A stretch of DNA of 64,000 bases from Maribacter sp. ACAM166 (GTDB taxonomy: Bacteria > Bacteroidota > Bacteroidia > Flavobacteriales > Flavobacteriaceae). The translations under genes and the position numbers were made by a program. The notes beneath the pieces were generated by a model that ran no database searches, had not been told where the DNA came from, and worked only from the letters and a program-made list of their open reading frames with translations. The stretch is taken from the NCBI RefSeq assembly GCF_005771495.1, contig NZ_VAUW01000010.1, forward strand, positions 62,001 to 126,000, written 5' to 3'. Numbering within the stretch: position 1 is the first letter of the stretch; each line of letters begins with the position of its first letter. Positions 18,061 to 27,526 of the stretch are shown piece by piece.

Positions 18061-18468
18061 ATGGGTGGAATTCCAATGAATAAAAAGAGTAAAGAAAAAG
18101 CAATTAAAGATTATGTGAGTTGGTTCGAAATACCTGCGATTGATTTTCAACAAGCAGTACATTTCTATAATCACATATTTGGAATTGATATGGCTCAAAA
18201 TATTACGGATGTCAATGCCATGGCCTTTTTTCCAGTTACGTCAGGTATTGGCGGAGCGGTAATTTCAGGCCCTGGATCAATTCCTTCTGATAAAGGCCCA
18301 CTACTCTATTTAAACGGAGGTAACGATCTAAACAATGTACTTAATAAAGTAGAAGAGGTAGGCGGCCGCGTAGTTATGACAAAAACTCTCATTAGTTTAA
18401 ACGAGGGGTATTTTGCCATTTTTTTAGATTCACAAGGAAATAAACTGGCCTTGCATTCAAAAAATTAA
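18061..18468 (+). CDS. VOC (glyoxalase/bleomycin-resistance fold) protein
   Basis: 135 residues with one VOC module pair: WFEIPAIDFQQAVHFYNHIF at the start and GYFAIFLDSQGNKLALHSKN at the end, the usual metal or ligand-binding strand (x-D-x-x-G-N-x-x-x-L). Bacteroidota relatives are often annotated as glyoxalases without known substrate. ATG at 18061 is used; 18076 (MNKKSKEK) is possible. It is 3 bp from the decarboxylase gene, hence the same operon. It may detoxify a reactive aldehyde or bind an intermediate. Confidence 0.85.
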   Translation: MGGIPMNKKSKEKAIKDYVSWFEIPAIDFQQAVHFYNHIFGIDMAQNITDVNAMAFFPVTSGIGGAVISGPGSIPSDKGPLLYLNGGNDLNNVLNKVEEVGGRVVMTKTLISLNEGYFAIFLDSQGNKLALHSKN

Positions 18469-18471
18469 AAC

Positions 18472-21207
18472 GTGACTAAAAATAAAACAAAAACTGCACC
18501 TTATTATAACATCGGACAACTTCGGGTCGATTTTTGGAACAAGCTAAAAATTGAAACCTCCGAACTAACACGTTGTCATAAAGGGTCTGTAAATGAAAAA
18601 ACACACAAACAAAAAGTAACGGAGTTACTAAAAGATTTAAAAGGGGTGGAATGCTTTTTCGCCTCTCCCGGAAAGGAGCGTTTGCAAAAACTAGAAAGTG
18701 CATTTATAAGTCAAGAATATGCCTCCTTAGCCAATTTGGTGTCGGAAACTACAAAGCAACTGGTGGGCGACAGCTATAAGAGTAATCCAGAATTTATTGA
18801 TTTTGAAGAGCAAAGTATGCAGTCTGCCGAGGAACATGACCAGCATAATAGCGTTCGGAAAAATCATTTTGAGGTTCTATTTGTTGACAATATTTCTGAA
18901 CAAGAAGAGCATAAATTGAAGCATAATTTAAGAACGCTACAAACATCAAATGACAAATTCAGTTATGGTGTCGTAGTACAACGTTCTTTTCAAGACGCTA
19001 TGATCACGTTGCTTTTCAATCATAATATTCAAGCTGTTGTAGTGCGATATGCCCCGCCTTATCATTCAAAGCTAATTACACCACTTATAAAACCCTATAT
19101 TGAAGAAGTTACTAAGCATGATTTTTCTTCAAAACCAGAAACTGATCTTGGGCCTATAATTGGCGGATTAATCAAACAACTTCGGCCTGAGCTAGATACG
19201 TATTATGTTACAGATACATCTTTAGCACACTTAAAAGATAGTACTATAAAAGGGTTCAGACGTATATTCTATCAAACAGAAGACATACAAGAACTACATC
19301 TAACTATTATGCGCGGTATAGCTGAACGTTATAATACCCCATTCTTTTCTGCCTTGGTGGAGTATAGTCAAAAACCAACTGGGGTCTTTCATGCCATGCC
19401 CATATCTCGTGGAAATTCAGTATTTAAATCCAGATGGATAAACGATTTTGGTGAATTTTATGGCCGAAATATGTTTTTGGCTGAAACATCAGCCACAACA
19501 GGTGGCCTAGATTCACTATTGCAACCAACGGGGCCAATTAAAAAAGCGCAAGAGATGGCACGCGATGCCTATGGTTCGCAAAACACCTATTTCGTAACCA
19601 ATGGAACATCTACTGCAAATAAAATTGTTATGCAGGCCTTGGTTAAGCCTGGAGATGTGGTTCTAATTGATAGGGATTGTCATAAATCGCATCATTACGG
19701 ATTGGTTTTGGCAGGTGCTTATCCAGTGTATTTGGATTCCTACCCGATTGAAGAATACTCTATGTACGGAGCGGTTCCTTTAGAACAAATTAAAACGAAG
19801 TTATTAAAGCTTAAAGAAGCCGGAAGACTAGATAAAGTGAAGATGCTACTCTTGACCAATTGCACTTTTGACGGTCTTGTTTACAATGTACAGCGCGTTA
19901 TGGAAGAAGTGCTCGCCATTAAGCCCGACATGGTCTTTTTATGGGATGAAGCCTGGTTCGCTTTTGCAGGGTTTGCATATAGTTATAAGCAAAGAACGGG
20001 CATGTTCACTGCAAAAAAGCTTTATGAAAAATATAGCAACGCTAATTATAAAACAACGTATAAAGAACATGTAAAAGGATTAAGTGGTGGAGAACAATCA
20101 TTATTGCCAGATCCTGATAAGGTTAAAATACGTGTCTATGCTACTCAAAGTACACACAAAACGTTGAGCAGTTTTAGACAAGGCTCTATGATTCATATTT
20201 GGGATGAGGATTTCCGTAGAAAAACTGAGAACACCTTTCTAGAAGCCTACATGACCCACACTTCTACATCACCAAACTACCAGATGTTGGCGTCTTTAGA
20301 TATTGGCAGGCGGCAAGTACAACTTGAAGGATTTGAATTGGTCGAAAAAAGTATTGAAATGGCCATGGTACTCCGTGCTAAGATTAATGACAATCCTCAA
20401 TTGAGTAAATACTTTGATGTTTTGACTGTTCATGATTTTATTCCAGATAAATTTCGCCAAACTGGTCTTAAGGAATATTATACCCAAAACGAAGGTTGGA
20501 ACCGCATGGACGAGGCTTGGCAGAAAGATGAATTTGTTCTGGACCCTACAAAAATCACCTTATATATTGGAAAGACTGGTGTAGATGGTGATACTTTTAA
20601 AAACAAATATTTAATGGATAAATTCAATATCCAAATTAACAAAACGTCTCGTAATACGGTACTATTCATGACGAATATTGGTACCACTAGAGGTAGTATC
20701 ACCTATCTGACTAATGCACTTTTAAAAATTGCGGATGAGTTGGATGATGAGTTAAAGGCTTTAAACGATAAGGAAAGGGAAATACGGGATAAAAAGATAC
20801 ATTCATTAACCAAAGAAGTGCCACCATTACCAGACTTTAGTTATTTCCATCAATCATTTCAGGCTGTGCCAGGAGTGCCAGGAGGCAATCTGAGAGAAGC
20901 CTATTTTTTAGCATATGATGAAGAAAATTACGAATATGTTCCATTAAATGACTGTTTATCAGTTATGGCCACAGGTAGGAATCTGGTAGCTTCCACTTTT
21001 GTAATCCCTTATCCTCCTGGCTTTCCTGTATTAGTGCCAGGTCAAGTGGTTAGCGAAGAAATCATCAACTTCATGACGGTTTTAGATGTTAGTGAAATTC
21101 ACGGATACCGCTCTGATCTTGGTCTTCGGGTATTCAAAGAAAAAGTGCTGGATAGGCATAAAATCACCACATCAATGGGCGGCATGTCCATTGGAAAAAA
21201 GAAATAG
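18472..21207 (+). CDS. Orn/Lys/Arg decarboxylase-like PLP enzyme
   Basis: Large (911 aa) fold-type I PLP enzyme related to basic amino acid decarboxylases; expected product is a diamine or agmatine plus CO2. Residues about 130-230 look like the N-terminal wing/receiver-like domain (HFEVLFVDNISEQEEHKLKH). The core has NTYFVTNGTSTANKIVMQAL, WDEAWFAF (the Asp that pairs with the pyridine ring), and the PLP lysine 563 in ATQSTHKTLSSFRQGS. The C-terminal domain includes PYPPGFPVLVPGQVV. Start is GTG at 18472, 3 bp after the VOC stop. It is longer than the usual 710-760 aa, mainly from extra N-terminal sequence. Substrate not decidable by eye. Confidence 0.9.
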   Translation: MTKNKTKTAPYYNIGQLRVDFWNKLKIETSELTRCHKGSVNEKTHKQKVTELLKDLKGVECFFASPGKERLQKLESAFISQEYASLANLVSETTKQLVGDSYKSNPEFIDFEEQSMQSAEEHDQHNSVRKNHFEVLFVDNISEQEEHKLKHNLRTLQTSNDKFSYGVVVQRSFQDAMITLLFNHNIQAVVVRYAPPYHSKLITPLIKPYIEEVTKHDFSSKPETDLGPIIGGLIKQLRPELDTYYVTDTSLAHLKDSTIKGFRRIFYQTEDIQELHLTIMRGIAERYNTPFFSALVEYSQKPTGVFHAMPISRGNSVFKSRWINDFGEFYGRNMFLAETSATTGGLDSLLQPTGPIKKAQEMARDAYGSQNTYFVTNGTSTANKIVMQALVKPGDVVLIDRDCHKSHHYGLVLAGAYPVYLDSYPIEEYSMYGAVPLEQIKTKLLKLKEAGRLDKVKMLLLTNCTFDGLVYNVQRVMEEVLAIKPDMVFLWDEAWFAFAGFAYSYKQRTGMFTAKKLYEKYSNANYKTTYKEHVKGLSGGEQSLLPDPDKVKIRVYATQSTHKTLSSFRQGSMIHIWDEDFRRKTENTFLEAYMTHTSTSPNYQMLASLDIGRRQVQLEGFELVEKSIEMAMVLRAKINDNPQLSKYFDVLTVHDFIPDKFRQTGLKEYYTQNEGWNRMDEAWQKDEFVLDPTKITLYIGKTGVDGDTFKNKYLMDKFNIQINKTSRNTVLFMTNIGTTRGSITYLTNALLKIADELDDELKALNDKEREIRDKKIHSLTKEVPPLPDFSYFHQSFQAVPGVPGGNLREAYFLAYDEENYEYVPLNDCLSVMATGRNLVASTFVIPYPPGFPVLVPGQVVSEEIINFMTVLDVSEIHGYRSDLGLRVFKEKVLDRHKITTSMGGMSIGKKK

Positions 21208-21237
21208 CAATTAATTTAATTTTTGAAACATATTCAT

Positions 21238-22776
21238 ATGACTACAAAAAAAGCAATAGACACAAAAAAAGCGGAAAAACCAATTCGTAAAAAAGTAACA
21301 CCTGCAAAAAAGACTTCTAAAAATGAAGTACTTAATGGAGTCGCTGATATAAGACGATTCTTTCATAAAAATGAAACACCGCTATATTTTATTAGTGCAA
21401 CCAATTTCAATATGCTTGGTGCAGATGAATGGATAAAAGGATTTAAATTTATATGCCATATCGAATGTTTTGATGGACTGCATCCCAATGTGTTTTCACC
21501 ACAGCAGGAAATTCCTCATGATGAATTTACGAGTATTGAGGATATTAACAATTACCTACTTCAGCATCCTGAAGTTCAAGCGTATTTGAACCTCAGAAAA
21601 AAAGGAAAGTCCGCAGGAAAAGCTATGTTTTTAATGTTTGATGAAAAAACGGAAAAGCTCGCTAAAAAATTAGGCCTTGAAATAATGTTTCCTCCGGCTA
21701 AGATGCGAACCTTAATGGATAATAAGGTAAACACGAATAGATTAGCTGAAAAAGCAGGTGTACCTTGTGTGCCATACGTACTTTCTCCTGTTTCAGATTA
21801 TGCGCATTTGAATAAAGTTTCTAAAATTCTTGGCACCGATTTAGTTATCCAAACGCCTTTTGGTGATTCAGGTCATACTACATTCTTTATCTCTAATGAA
21901 GAAGAATTTAAAAAACATGAAGAGGAGATTATCAAAGAAAAAGAAGTCAAAATAATGAAACGCATCAATTGCAAAGGCTCCGCGATTGAAGCCTGTGTAA
22001 CAAGGCACGGTACTATAGTTGCTCCTTTAATGACAGAACTTGTTGGCTTTAAAGAACTGACCCCTTACAAAGGCGGTTGGTGTGGTAATGAAATTTATCC
22101 GAATGCATTTAGTCCTGAAATTCGAGAAAAAGCAACAAAATACACGCAATTATTCGGTAATCAGTTAAGAAAAGAAGGATATAAAGGTTATTTCGAATTG
22201 GATTTTCTTATCGATCAAGATAATGGAGAAATTTATCTTGGGGAATTAAATCCGAGGGTTACGGGCGCGAGCTCCATAACCAACCATGCAGTTTTCGCAT
22301 TGGCAGATGCTCCTCTTTTTATCTTTCATATTTTAGAATGGATGAATGTTGAATACAGCTTAAATGTCAAAGAAATAAACGATCGATGGGCAAGACAAGA
22401 GAACATAGACGGATGGAGTCAATTAATCATTAAACATACCGAAGATACTATAGAGTATGTTTCTCAAGCTCCAAAATCGGGAATTTGGAAAATGTTTGAT
22501 ACTGGTCACATACAATTTGATAGGATGGATACCCACAGAAGAGCGGTAGAAACCGAAAACGAAGCATTTTTTCTACATATTGCTAAAGAAGGGGACTATT
22601 TGTATGAAGGTGCAGATATGGGTATTTTGGTGTCAAGAGGTCGCATGATGACCGATGATTTTAAAATCAACGCACGTGCACAAAATTGGATCGATGCCAT
22701 TCGTGGAAAATATGTGTCAGAAATTGTAGAAGATAAACGAGAGAAAATTGCACTAACGGGTAGTTTAACCAAATAA
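21238..22776 (+). CDS. ATP-grasp ligase (biotin-carboxylase-like)
   Basis: 513-residue ATP-grasp enzyme, which would join a carboxylate to an amine or similar group with ATP. Start at the ATG at 21238 (MTTKKAIDTKKAEKPIRKKV), because the upstream TTG gives only five extra residues. A Lys-rich tail of about 35 residues leads into an N-terminal Rossmann-like part. The ATP-grasp core shows MDNKVNTNRLAEKAGVPCVP, DLVIQTPFGDSGHTTFFI (glycine-rich loop) and the metal-binding end FELDFLIDQDNGEIYLGELN-PRVTG. It lacks the carboxylase active-site and biotin motifs, so it is probably an amide ligase. Placed between decarboxylase and C45 hydrolase. Confidence 0.87.
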   Translation: MTTKKAIDTKKAEKPIRKKVTPAKKTSKNEVLNGVADIRRFFHKNETPLYFISATNFNMLGADEWIKGFKFICHIECFDGLHPNVFSPQQEIPHDEFTSIEDINNYLLQHPEVQAYLNLRKKGKSAGKAMFLMFDEKTEKLAKKLGLEIMFPPAKMRTLMDNKVNTNRLAEKAGVPCVPYVLSPVSDYAHLNKVSKILGTDLVIQTPFGDSGHTTFFISNEEEFKKHEEEIIKEKEVKIMKRINCKGSAIEACVTRHGTIVAPLMTELVGFKELTPYKGGWCGNEIYPNAFSPEIREKATKYTQLFGNQLRKEGYKGYFELDFLIDQDNGEIYLGELNPRVTGASSITNHAVFALADAPLFIFHILEWMNVEYSLNVKEINDRWARQENIDGWSQLIIKHTEDTIEYVSQAPKSGIWKMFDTGHIQFDRMDTHRRAVETENEAFFLHIAKEGDYLYEGADMGILVSRGRMMTDDFKINARAQNWIDAIRGKYVSEIVEDKREKIALTGSLTK

Positions 22777-22792
22777 GCAGCACAAACACTTT

Positions 22793-22835
22793 GAATGGTA
22801 TTTACCATTCATATCGCCCATAAAATTTTATGGGC
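22793..22835. terminator. Two hairpins between ATP-grasp and C45 genes
   Basis: GAATGGTA-TT-TACCATTC (8-bp stem) is followed 5 bp later by the 20-bp perfect palindrome GCCCATAAAATTTTATGGGC and then TTAATTTTTAT. The second hairpin plus T-rich tail fits a Rho-independent terminator, yet the next gene starts only 20 bp later on the same strand. It may reduce rather than stop transcription of the C45 and aldehyde dehydrogenase genes, or the second half has its own promoter. Confidence 0.65.
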
Positions 22836-22855
22836 TTAATTTTTATAGATACACT

Positions 22856-24046
22856 ATGCAATTAAATTTTAGTACGGTCTCTGAACCGACTACTGCAGGA
22901 GCAAAATGGAATAAATTATTTAATACCTTTTGGCCAGGATACCGAACTTGGTTTTTGTCAAAAGACACCGTGAACACACCTGATTTGCAGACTTCACAAG
23001 ATGCGCTAAAAAAATATATGCCTAAAATGTGGTCAACGTATGAGCATCTGTGCACATTGACCAATGCCGACCCTGTTATTGCTCGTTTTTTGACAGGATT
23101 TCAGCCGCCAGCATATATCAGTGCTTGTGCACAAGCAGTCATTAAAGCAGATGAAATTCAACTAGTCCGCAATTATGATTATCACCCAGATTTACTGGAA
23201 GGCACCATATTATTGAGTAAATGGAATGACCATAAGGTGATGGGTACTTCTGATTGTTTAATTGGAATAGTAGATGGCATGAACGATTCAGGACTTTGTG
23301 TTTCCCTCACATTTGGAGGTAGAAAAGAAGTTGGTTATGGATTCGGAATTCCTTTTATTTTAAGATATGTATTAGAGTTTTGCACCAATACAGCTGAGGC
23401 AGTAAACGTATTAAAAGGCATTCCATCGCACATGTCATATAACGTGACTATAGTTGACAAAACAGGGGCTTCTAAAACAGTACAATTAGCTCCTGATAAA
23501 GCACCATTAGTAACTAACGACTCATTCGCTACAAATCATCAAGGTGAAATAGATTGGCCTGAAAATGCTCAATTTAATCAAACAATAAAGCGGTATAATT
23601 TTATTAAAAATTACTTGAAATCAAAAAATATTAGTGCGAATGAATTAGCAAAGGCCTTCTTGCATTCTCCGTTGTATAACACAAAGTTTACTGAAGGATT
23701 CGGAACCTTATATACCTCAGTTTATCAGCCAGAAAACTTACTTATGAAAGTACTCTGGCCTTCTATGGCACTAGAAAGAAGTTTCGATAATTTTGCTGAA
23801 GAAAATATCCTCATACAATACAATTCTACTATGCAACCCGTTATTCCTTCTAACACTTTGGGGGCAGCTCCTGTAGAAAGTAATGAATATAGATGGCAAG
23901 ATGCAGTTGTGGATTCATTGGTCAATGGTATGGCTGGTAAAAAAACAAAACAAAAACAAAAAGAGCTTCGTGATCGACTAATGCCTGGCGGTGAAATAGC
24001 TTGGGAAGTAGTAGTTGATTATTGGAACGAACCTGTTGAATATTAA
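22856..24046 (+). CDS. C45 peptidase / acyl-transferase-like Ntn hydrolase
   Basis: Relative of acyl-coenzyme A:6-aminopenicillanic acid acyltransferase (peptidase family C45, Ntn fold), enzymes that cleave or form amide bonds of acylated amines. The likely nucleophile is Cys91 in ISACAQAV, followed by the conserved LVRNYDYHPD; the family normally exposes this Cys by self-cleavage of the chain before it. Later motifs GMNDSGLCVSLTFGGR and NHQGEID fit the fold. Length 396 aa. In this operon it could remove an acyl or aminoacyl group placed by the ATP-grasp ligase; this is inference. Confidence 0.82.
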   Translation: MQLNFSTVSEPTTAGAKWNKLFNTFWPGYRTWFLSKDTVNTPDLQTSQDALKKYMPKMWSTYEHLCTLTNADPVIARFLTGFQPPAYISACAQAVIKADEIQLVRNYDYHPDLLEGTILLSKWNDHKVMGTSDCLIGIVDGMNDSGLCVSLTFGGRKEVGYGFGIPFILRYVLEFCTNTAEAVNVLKGIPSHMSYNVTIVDKTGASKTVQLAPDKAPLVTNDSFATNHQGEIDWPENAQFNQTIKRYNFIKNYLKSKNISANELAKAFLHSPLYNTKFTEGFGTLYTSVYQPENLLMKVLWPSMALERSFDNFAEENILIQYNSTMQPVIPSNTLGAAPVESNEYRWQDAVVDSLVNGMAGKKTKQKQKELRDRLMPGGEIAWEVVVDYWNEPVEY

Positions 24047-24071
24047 TTTGGCAAATTAAATGGTATAAAAA

Positions 24072-25430
24072 ATGGAATTCAAAAGTAATAACCCTTACAA
24101 TGATGAGCAAGTTGGATTATATACAGCACTTACTCAAGAAGCCTTAGTTGAAAAGCTAAACAGAAGCCAAGTGGCTTTTGAGTCTTGGAGAAAAGTTCCA
24201 CTTTCCAAACGCTGTCATCTAATTAAAAAAGCAGGACATGTATTACGGGATAACGTAGAAGTGTATGCCAAAATGATTACGTTAGAAATGGGGAAACCTA
24301 TTGAAGAATCAAGAGCAGAAGTGAACAAATGTGCCTGGGTGTGTGATTATTATGCTGAAAATGCAGCGTCGTTTCTAAAGGACGAATTCATTGCTACCGA
24401 TGCCTATAAAAGTTTTGTTAAGCATGACCCTATTGGTGGCGTGTTGGCGATAATGCCTTGGAATTTTCCATTTTGGCAAGTTCTTAGGTATGCAGCGCCG
24501 ACTTTAACAGCAGGGAATACAGGATTATTAAAACACGCTCCAAATGTTTTTGGCTGCGCGCAATTAATCGAAGAAGTTTTTATTAAAGCAGGGTATCCTC
24601 CTCATGTTTTTCAAAATTTGATAGTTCATCATGATCAAACAGAATTTATAATTGCACACGAAGCAGTAAAAGCTGTAACCTTAACAGGAAGTGAGAGAGC
24701 AGGTTCAGCAGTTGCGGAAATTGCGGGTCGACATATCAAAAAAACGGTATTGGAACTCGGCGGTAACAATGCTTTTATTGTTTGGGAAGATGCCGATATT
24801 GATGTGGCGGTTAAAACCGCTATTAATGCCCGAATGTTAAACTGCGGGCAAAGCTGTATTGCGGCAAAGCGCTTTATTTTAATGGAAAGCATATATGACG
24901 AGTTCGTCATAAAATTCATCGAAGCCGTAAAACAATTAAAATCGGGAGATCCAATGAACGACAATACCAAGATAGGACCACTAGCGCGACTTGATCTTGC
25001 GGATCAGTTGAATAAACAGGTGAATGAGTCAGTAAAAAAAGGCGCAAAATTATTGCTCGGAGGAAAACAAAATGGTTGCTATCATGAACCAACCATTTTG
25101 GGAGATGTAGTGCCAGGGATGGCTGCTTTTAATCAAGAAACTTTTGGTCCTTTAGCGGCAATGATTAAAGCTAAGAATATAGACCATGCCTTTGAACTCT
25201 CAGAAAATTCTACCTATGGACTTGGAGTAACCGTATTTACCAAAAATATTGAAAAGGCATTAAAATATGTCGATAAGATAAACGATGGGGCCTATTTTAT
25301 TAACGAATTAGTGAAATCTGATCCTAGACTACCTTTTGGTGGAACTAAAAAATCAGGGTATGGTCGCGAATTAGCAAAAGATGGTATGATGGAATTTATA
25401 AATCGGAAAACCGTTTATGTAAAGGAGTAG
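24072..25430 (+). CDS. Succinate-semialdehyde dehydrogenase-like ALDH
   Basis: NAD(P)-dependent aldehyde dehydrogenase of the succinate-semialdehyde type. Catalytic residues: Asn131 in PWNFPFWQ, Glu228 in ELGGNNAF and Cys262 in NCGQSCIAAKRF. The 452-aa length and the short N-terminus match the GabD/SSADH group used by many bacteria. It would oxidise the semialdehyde released by the GabT-like enzyme at the head of the cluster to a carboxylate (succinate if the substrate is GABA). It follows the C45 gene by 25 bp and is the last enzyme of the run. Confidence 0.9.
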   Translation: MEFKSNNPYNDEQVGLYTALTQEALVEKLNRSQVAFESWRKVPLSKRCHLIKKAGHVLRDNVEVYAKMITLEMGKPIEESRAEVNKCAWVCDYYAENAASFLKDEFIATDAYKSFVKHDPIGGVLAIMPWNFPFWQVLRYAAPTLTAGNTGLLKHAPNVFGCAQLIEEVFIKAGYPPHVFQNLIVHHDQTEFIIAHEAVKAVTLTGSERAGSAVAEIAGRHIKKTVLELGGNNAFIVWEDADIDVAVKTAINARMLNCGQSCIAAKRFILMESIYDEFVIKFIEAVKQLKSGDPMNDNTKIGPLARLDLADQLNKQVNESVKKGAKLLLGGKQNGCYHEPTILGDVVPGMAAFNQETFGPLAAMIKAKNIDHAFELSENSTYGLGVTVFTKNIEKALKYVDKINDGAYFINELVKSDPRLPFGGTKKSGYGRELAKDGMMEFINRKTVYVKE

Positions 25431-25551
25431 TTGAAGTTGTTTAAAAAAAGTAAATTTAACGCGGCTTTGTAGGTTATGAATTTACGGTTGAAAACCAATA
25501 GTTCAAAACTAAATTATAGGCCAAATAAAACGCACAATAGCTTATTTAGGT

Positions 25552-26394
25552 ATGGAAATAGTAAATCATATTTTTGAGACTGAAATCCTCAAATTGGGCA
25601 GTTATACCCTAAAGGTTTCTCAGGTGTTCTCCATTTTGATTATCATAGTGACTACCAAAACAGCATTGTGGCTCATCCGTCATGCCCTTTTTCGCAAGTA
25701 TAAATTCAAAAACATAGATAAGGGAACCACGTATGCCATATTTCAAATAATAAAATATGTACTTTGGGTAATGGCTATTGCATTGGGCTTTGAGGCTCTG
25801 GGAATAAAAGTAACTTTATTATTAGCTGGTTCGGCGGCACTATTAGTAGGTATTGGACTTGGATTGCAGCAAACATTTAACGATGTAATATCGGGAATCA
25901 TCTTGCTTTCGGAACGGTCTATAAAAATAGGGGATGTATTGGAAATTGATAGTGATGTTGTTAAAATCGAAAGTATTGGTCTTAGAACTTCTAAGGCCAT
26001 CAATAGGGATGACATTTCCATAATTATTCCTAACTCCCTAATCACCACTAGTAAAGTGATTAATTGGAGCCACCAATCACATCAGGCCCGGTTTAAAATA
26101 GATGTTGGCGTAGCGTATGGGAGTGATGTGGATAAGGTTATAAAAATTTTGGAAGAAAGTGCTTTTGAACACCCTGAAATCCACGATATAAAATTAGTAG
26201 AAGCACGATTGTTGAACTTTGGAAACTCCTCATTAGATTTTCAGCTTTTATTCTTTAGTTCAAGCATATTCAGAATAGGAAAAGTAAAAAGTGATATCAG
26301 AAGAATTATAAATAAAAAATTTAACGAGCACCAAATAACAATACCCTTTCCACAAATGGATCTACACTTTAGATCCAATGAAAATGATAAGTAG
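25552..26394 (+). CDS. MscS-family mechanosensitive channel
   Basis: Small-conductance mechanosensitive channel that lets solutes out on osmotic downshock. Three membrane segments (about 18-40, 62-80 and the pore helix TM3 with LLAGSAALLVGIGLGLQQTF) lead into the MscS beta domain (GDVLEIDSDVVKIESIGLRT, then IIPNSLI) and the C-terminal alpha/beta domain. Length 280 aa equals E. coli MscS. It starts 120 bp after the aldehyde dehydrogenase, probably as a separate unit. Confidence 0.93.
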   Translation: MEIVNHIFETEILKLGSYTLKVSQVFSILIIIVTTKTALWLIRHALFRKYKFKNIDKGTTYAIFQIIKYVLWVMAIALGFEALGIKVTLLLAGSAALLVGIGLGLQQTFNDVISGIILLSERSIKIGDVLEIDSDVVKIESIGLRTSKAINRDDISIIIPNSLITTSKVINWSHQSHQARFKIDVGVAYGSDVDKVIKILEESAFEHPEIHDIKLVEARLLNFGNSSLDFQLLFFSSSIFRIGKVKSDIRRIINKKFNEHQITIPFPQMDLHFRSNENDK

Positions 26395-26572
26395 TAAAAG
26401 CTTGAAAAACAACATTATATATTCTCAATCAAATGTGTTATAAATTACCGGGGCGTGCTGTTGAATACCGAAGCTTTTTTGTTTTTTTAAATGAGTTTCT
26501 CCCTCTTAATTTATTCTATTTTTATACGGGGCATTCGCTTTCTTGTAACGGTATGAAATAAACATTATTTAG

Positions 26573-27526
26573 ATGGAACAACTGATAATATATGCAGGAT
26601 TTTTAATTGCCGTCTACGCCGTAATTGCAAACGATGTCATACAAACTCTTGGAACTTTTATTGCTTCAAACTCAAAAATTAAATGGTGGTTTCTTTGGGT
26701 TTTTGCCGGCTCAATACTAACAGTCACCATACTATTTGGGTGGTATACAAACGGCGGCGATGCGTCTTATGGCAGGTTATCAGAGATACCGTTGCCAAAC
26801 CCTATGCCTTGGTGGTATCTATTGGCGCCAATTTCTTTGCTTGTTATAACCCGTTTCGGTATTCCAGTTAGTACCACTTTCATGATATTGAGTGTATTTT
26901 CTTCGGGTCAGCTCATTGAGAAAATGATTCTTAAGTCCGTTTTTGGCTATTCCTTGGCCTTCGTTGTGGCTTTGATTCTTTACCTACTTATATCGCGTAA
27001 ATTTGAATCTCCAGCATCCATTCGTTTGATGGACAAGAAAAAGCAGCGGAAATACTGGTTGGTAGCACAATGGTTTTCTACCGGGTTTTTATGGTCACAA
27101 TGGTTGATACAGGATTTTGCAAATATTTTTGTTTTTTTGCCCCGACAATTGCAATTATCCGAGCTTATGATATCCTTAGGTATCATTCTTTTGATAATGG
27201 CCTATATATTCAATGCCAAGGGAGGCAAGATTCAGGAAATCGTAAACCAAAAATCGAACACCCAACATATACGATCGGCTACAATCATCGATGCCTGTTA
27301 TGGTATTTTATTGTATTTTTTTACTACTCTCAATGATGTCCCTATGAGCACTACTTGGACTTTTGTCGGTATTTTGGCAGGTAGGGAAATCGCCATAAGT
27401 TATCTTTTAAGAAAAAAGGAATTAAAAAAGACCTACCATTTAATAATCAAAGACTTTGCAAAAGTCAATATTGGGCTCATGGTAAGTATATTGATTGCTT
27501 ATTTGATTCAGTATTATAAGGGCTAA
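26573..27526 (+). CDS. PiT-like integral membrane protein
   Basis: 317 aa with about nine hydrophobic segments and an internal duplication: IANDVIQTLGTFIAS in the first half and PMSTTWTFVGILAGRE in the second, with IPVSTTFMILSVFSSG between them. The paired (N)DxxxxLGT and PxSTTxxxxG motifs are the hallmark of the PiT/PHO4 inorganic phosphate carriers, which are usually longer. I infer a distant member, probably an ion-coupled transporter, but the substrate is unknown. It stands alone with unrelated flanks. Confidence 0.65.
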   Translation: MEQLIIYAGFLIAVYAVIANDVIQTLGTFIASNSKIKWWFLWVFAGSILTVTILFGWYTNGGDASYGRLSEIPLPNPMPWWYLLAPISLLVITRFGIPVSTTFMILSVFSSGQLIEKMILKSVFGYSLAFVVALILYLLISRKFESPASIRLMDKKKQRKYWLVAQWFSTGFLWSQWLIQDFANIFVFLPRQLQLSELMISLGIILLIMAYIFNAKGGKIQEIVNQKSNTQHIRSATIIDACYGILLYFFTTLNDVPMSTTWTFVGILAGREIAISYLLRKKELKKTYHLIIKDFAKVNIGLMVSILIAYLIQYYKG

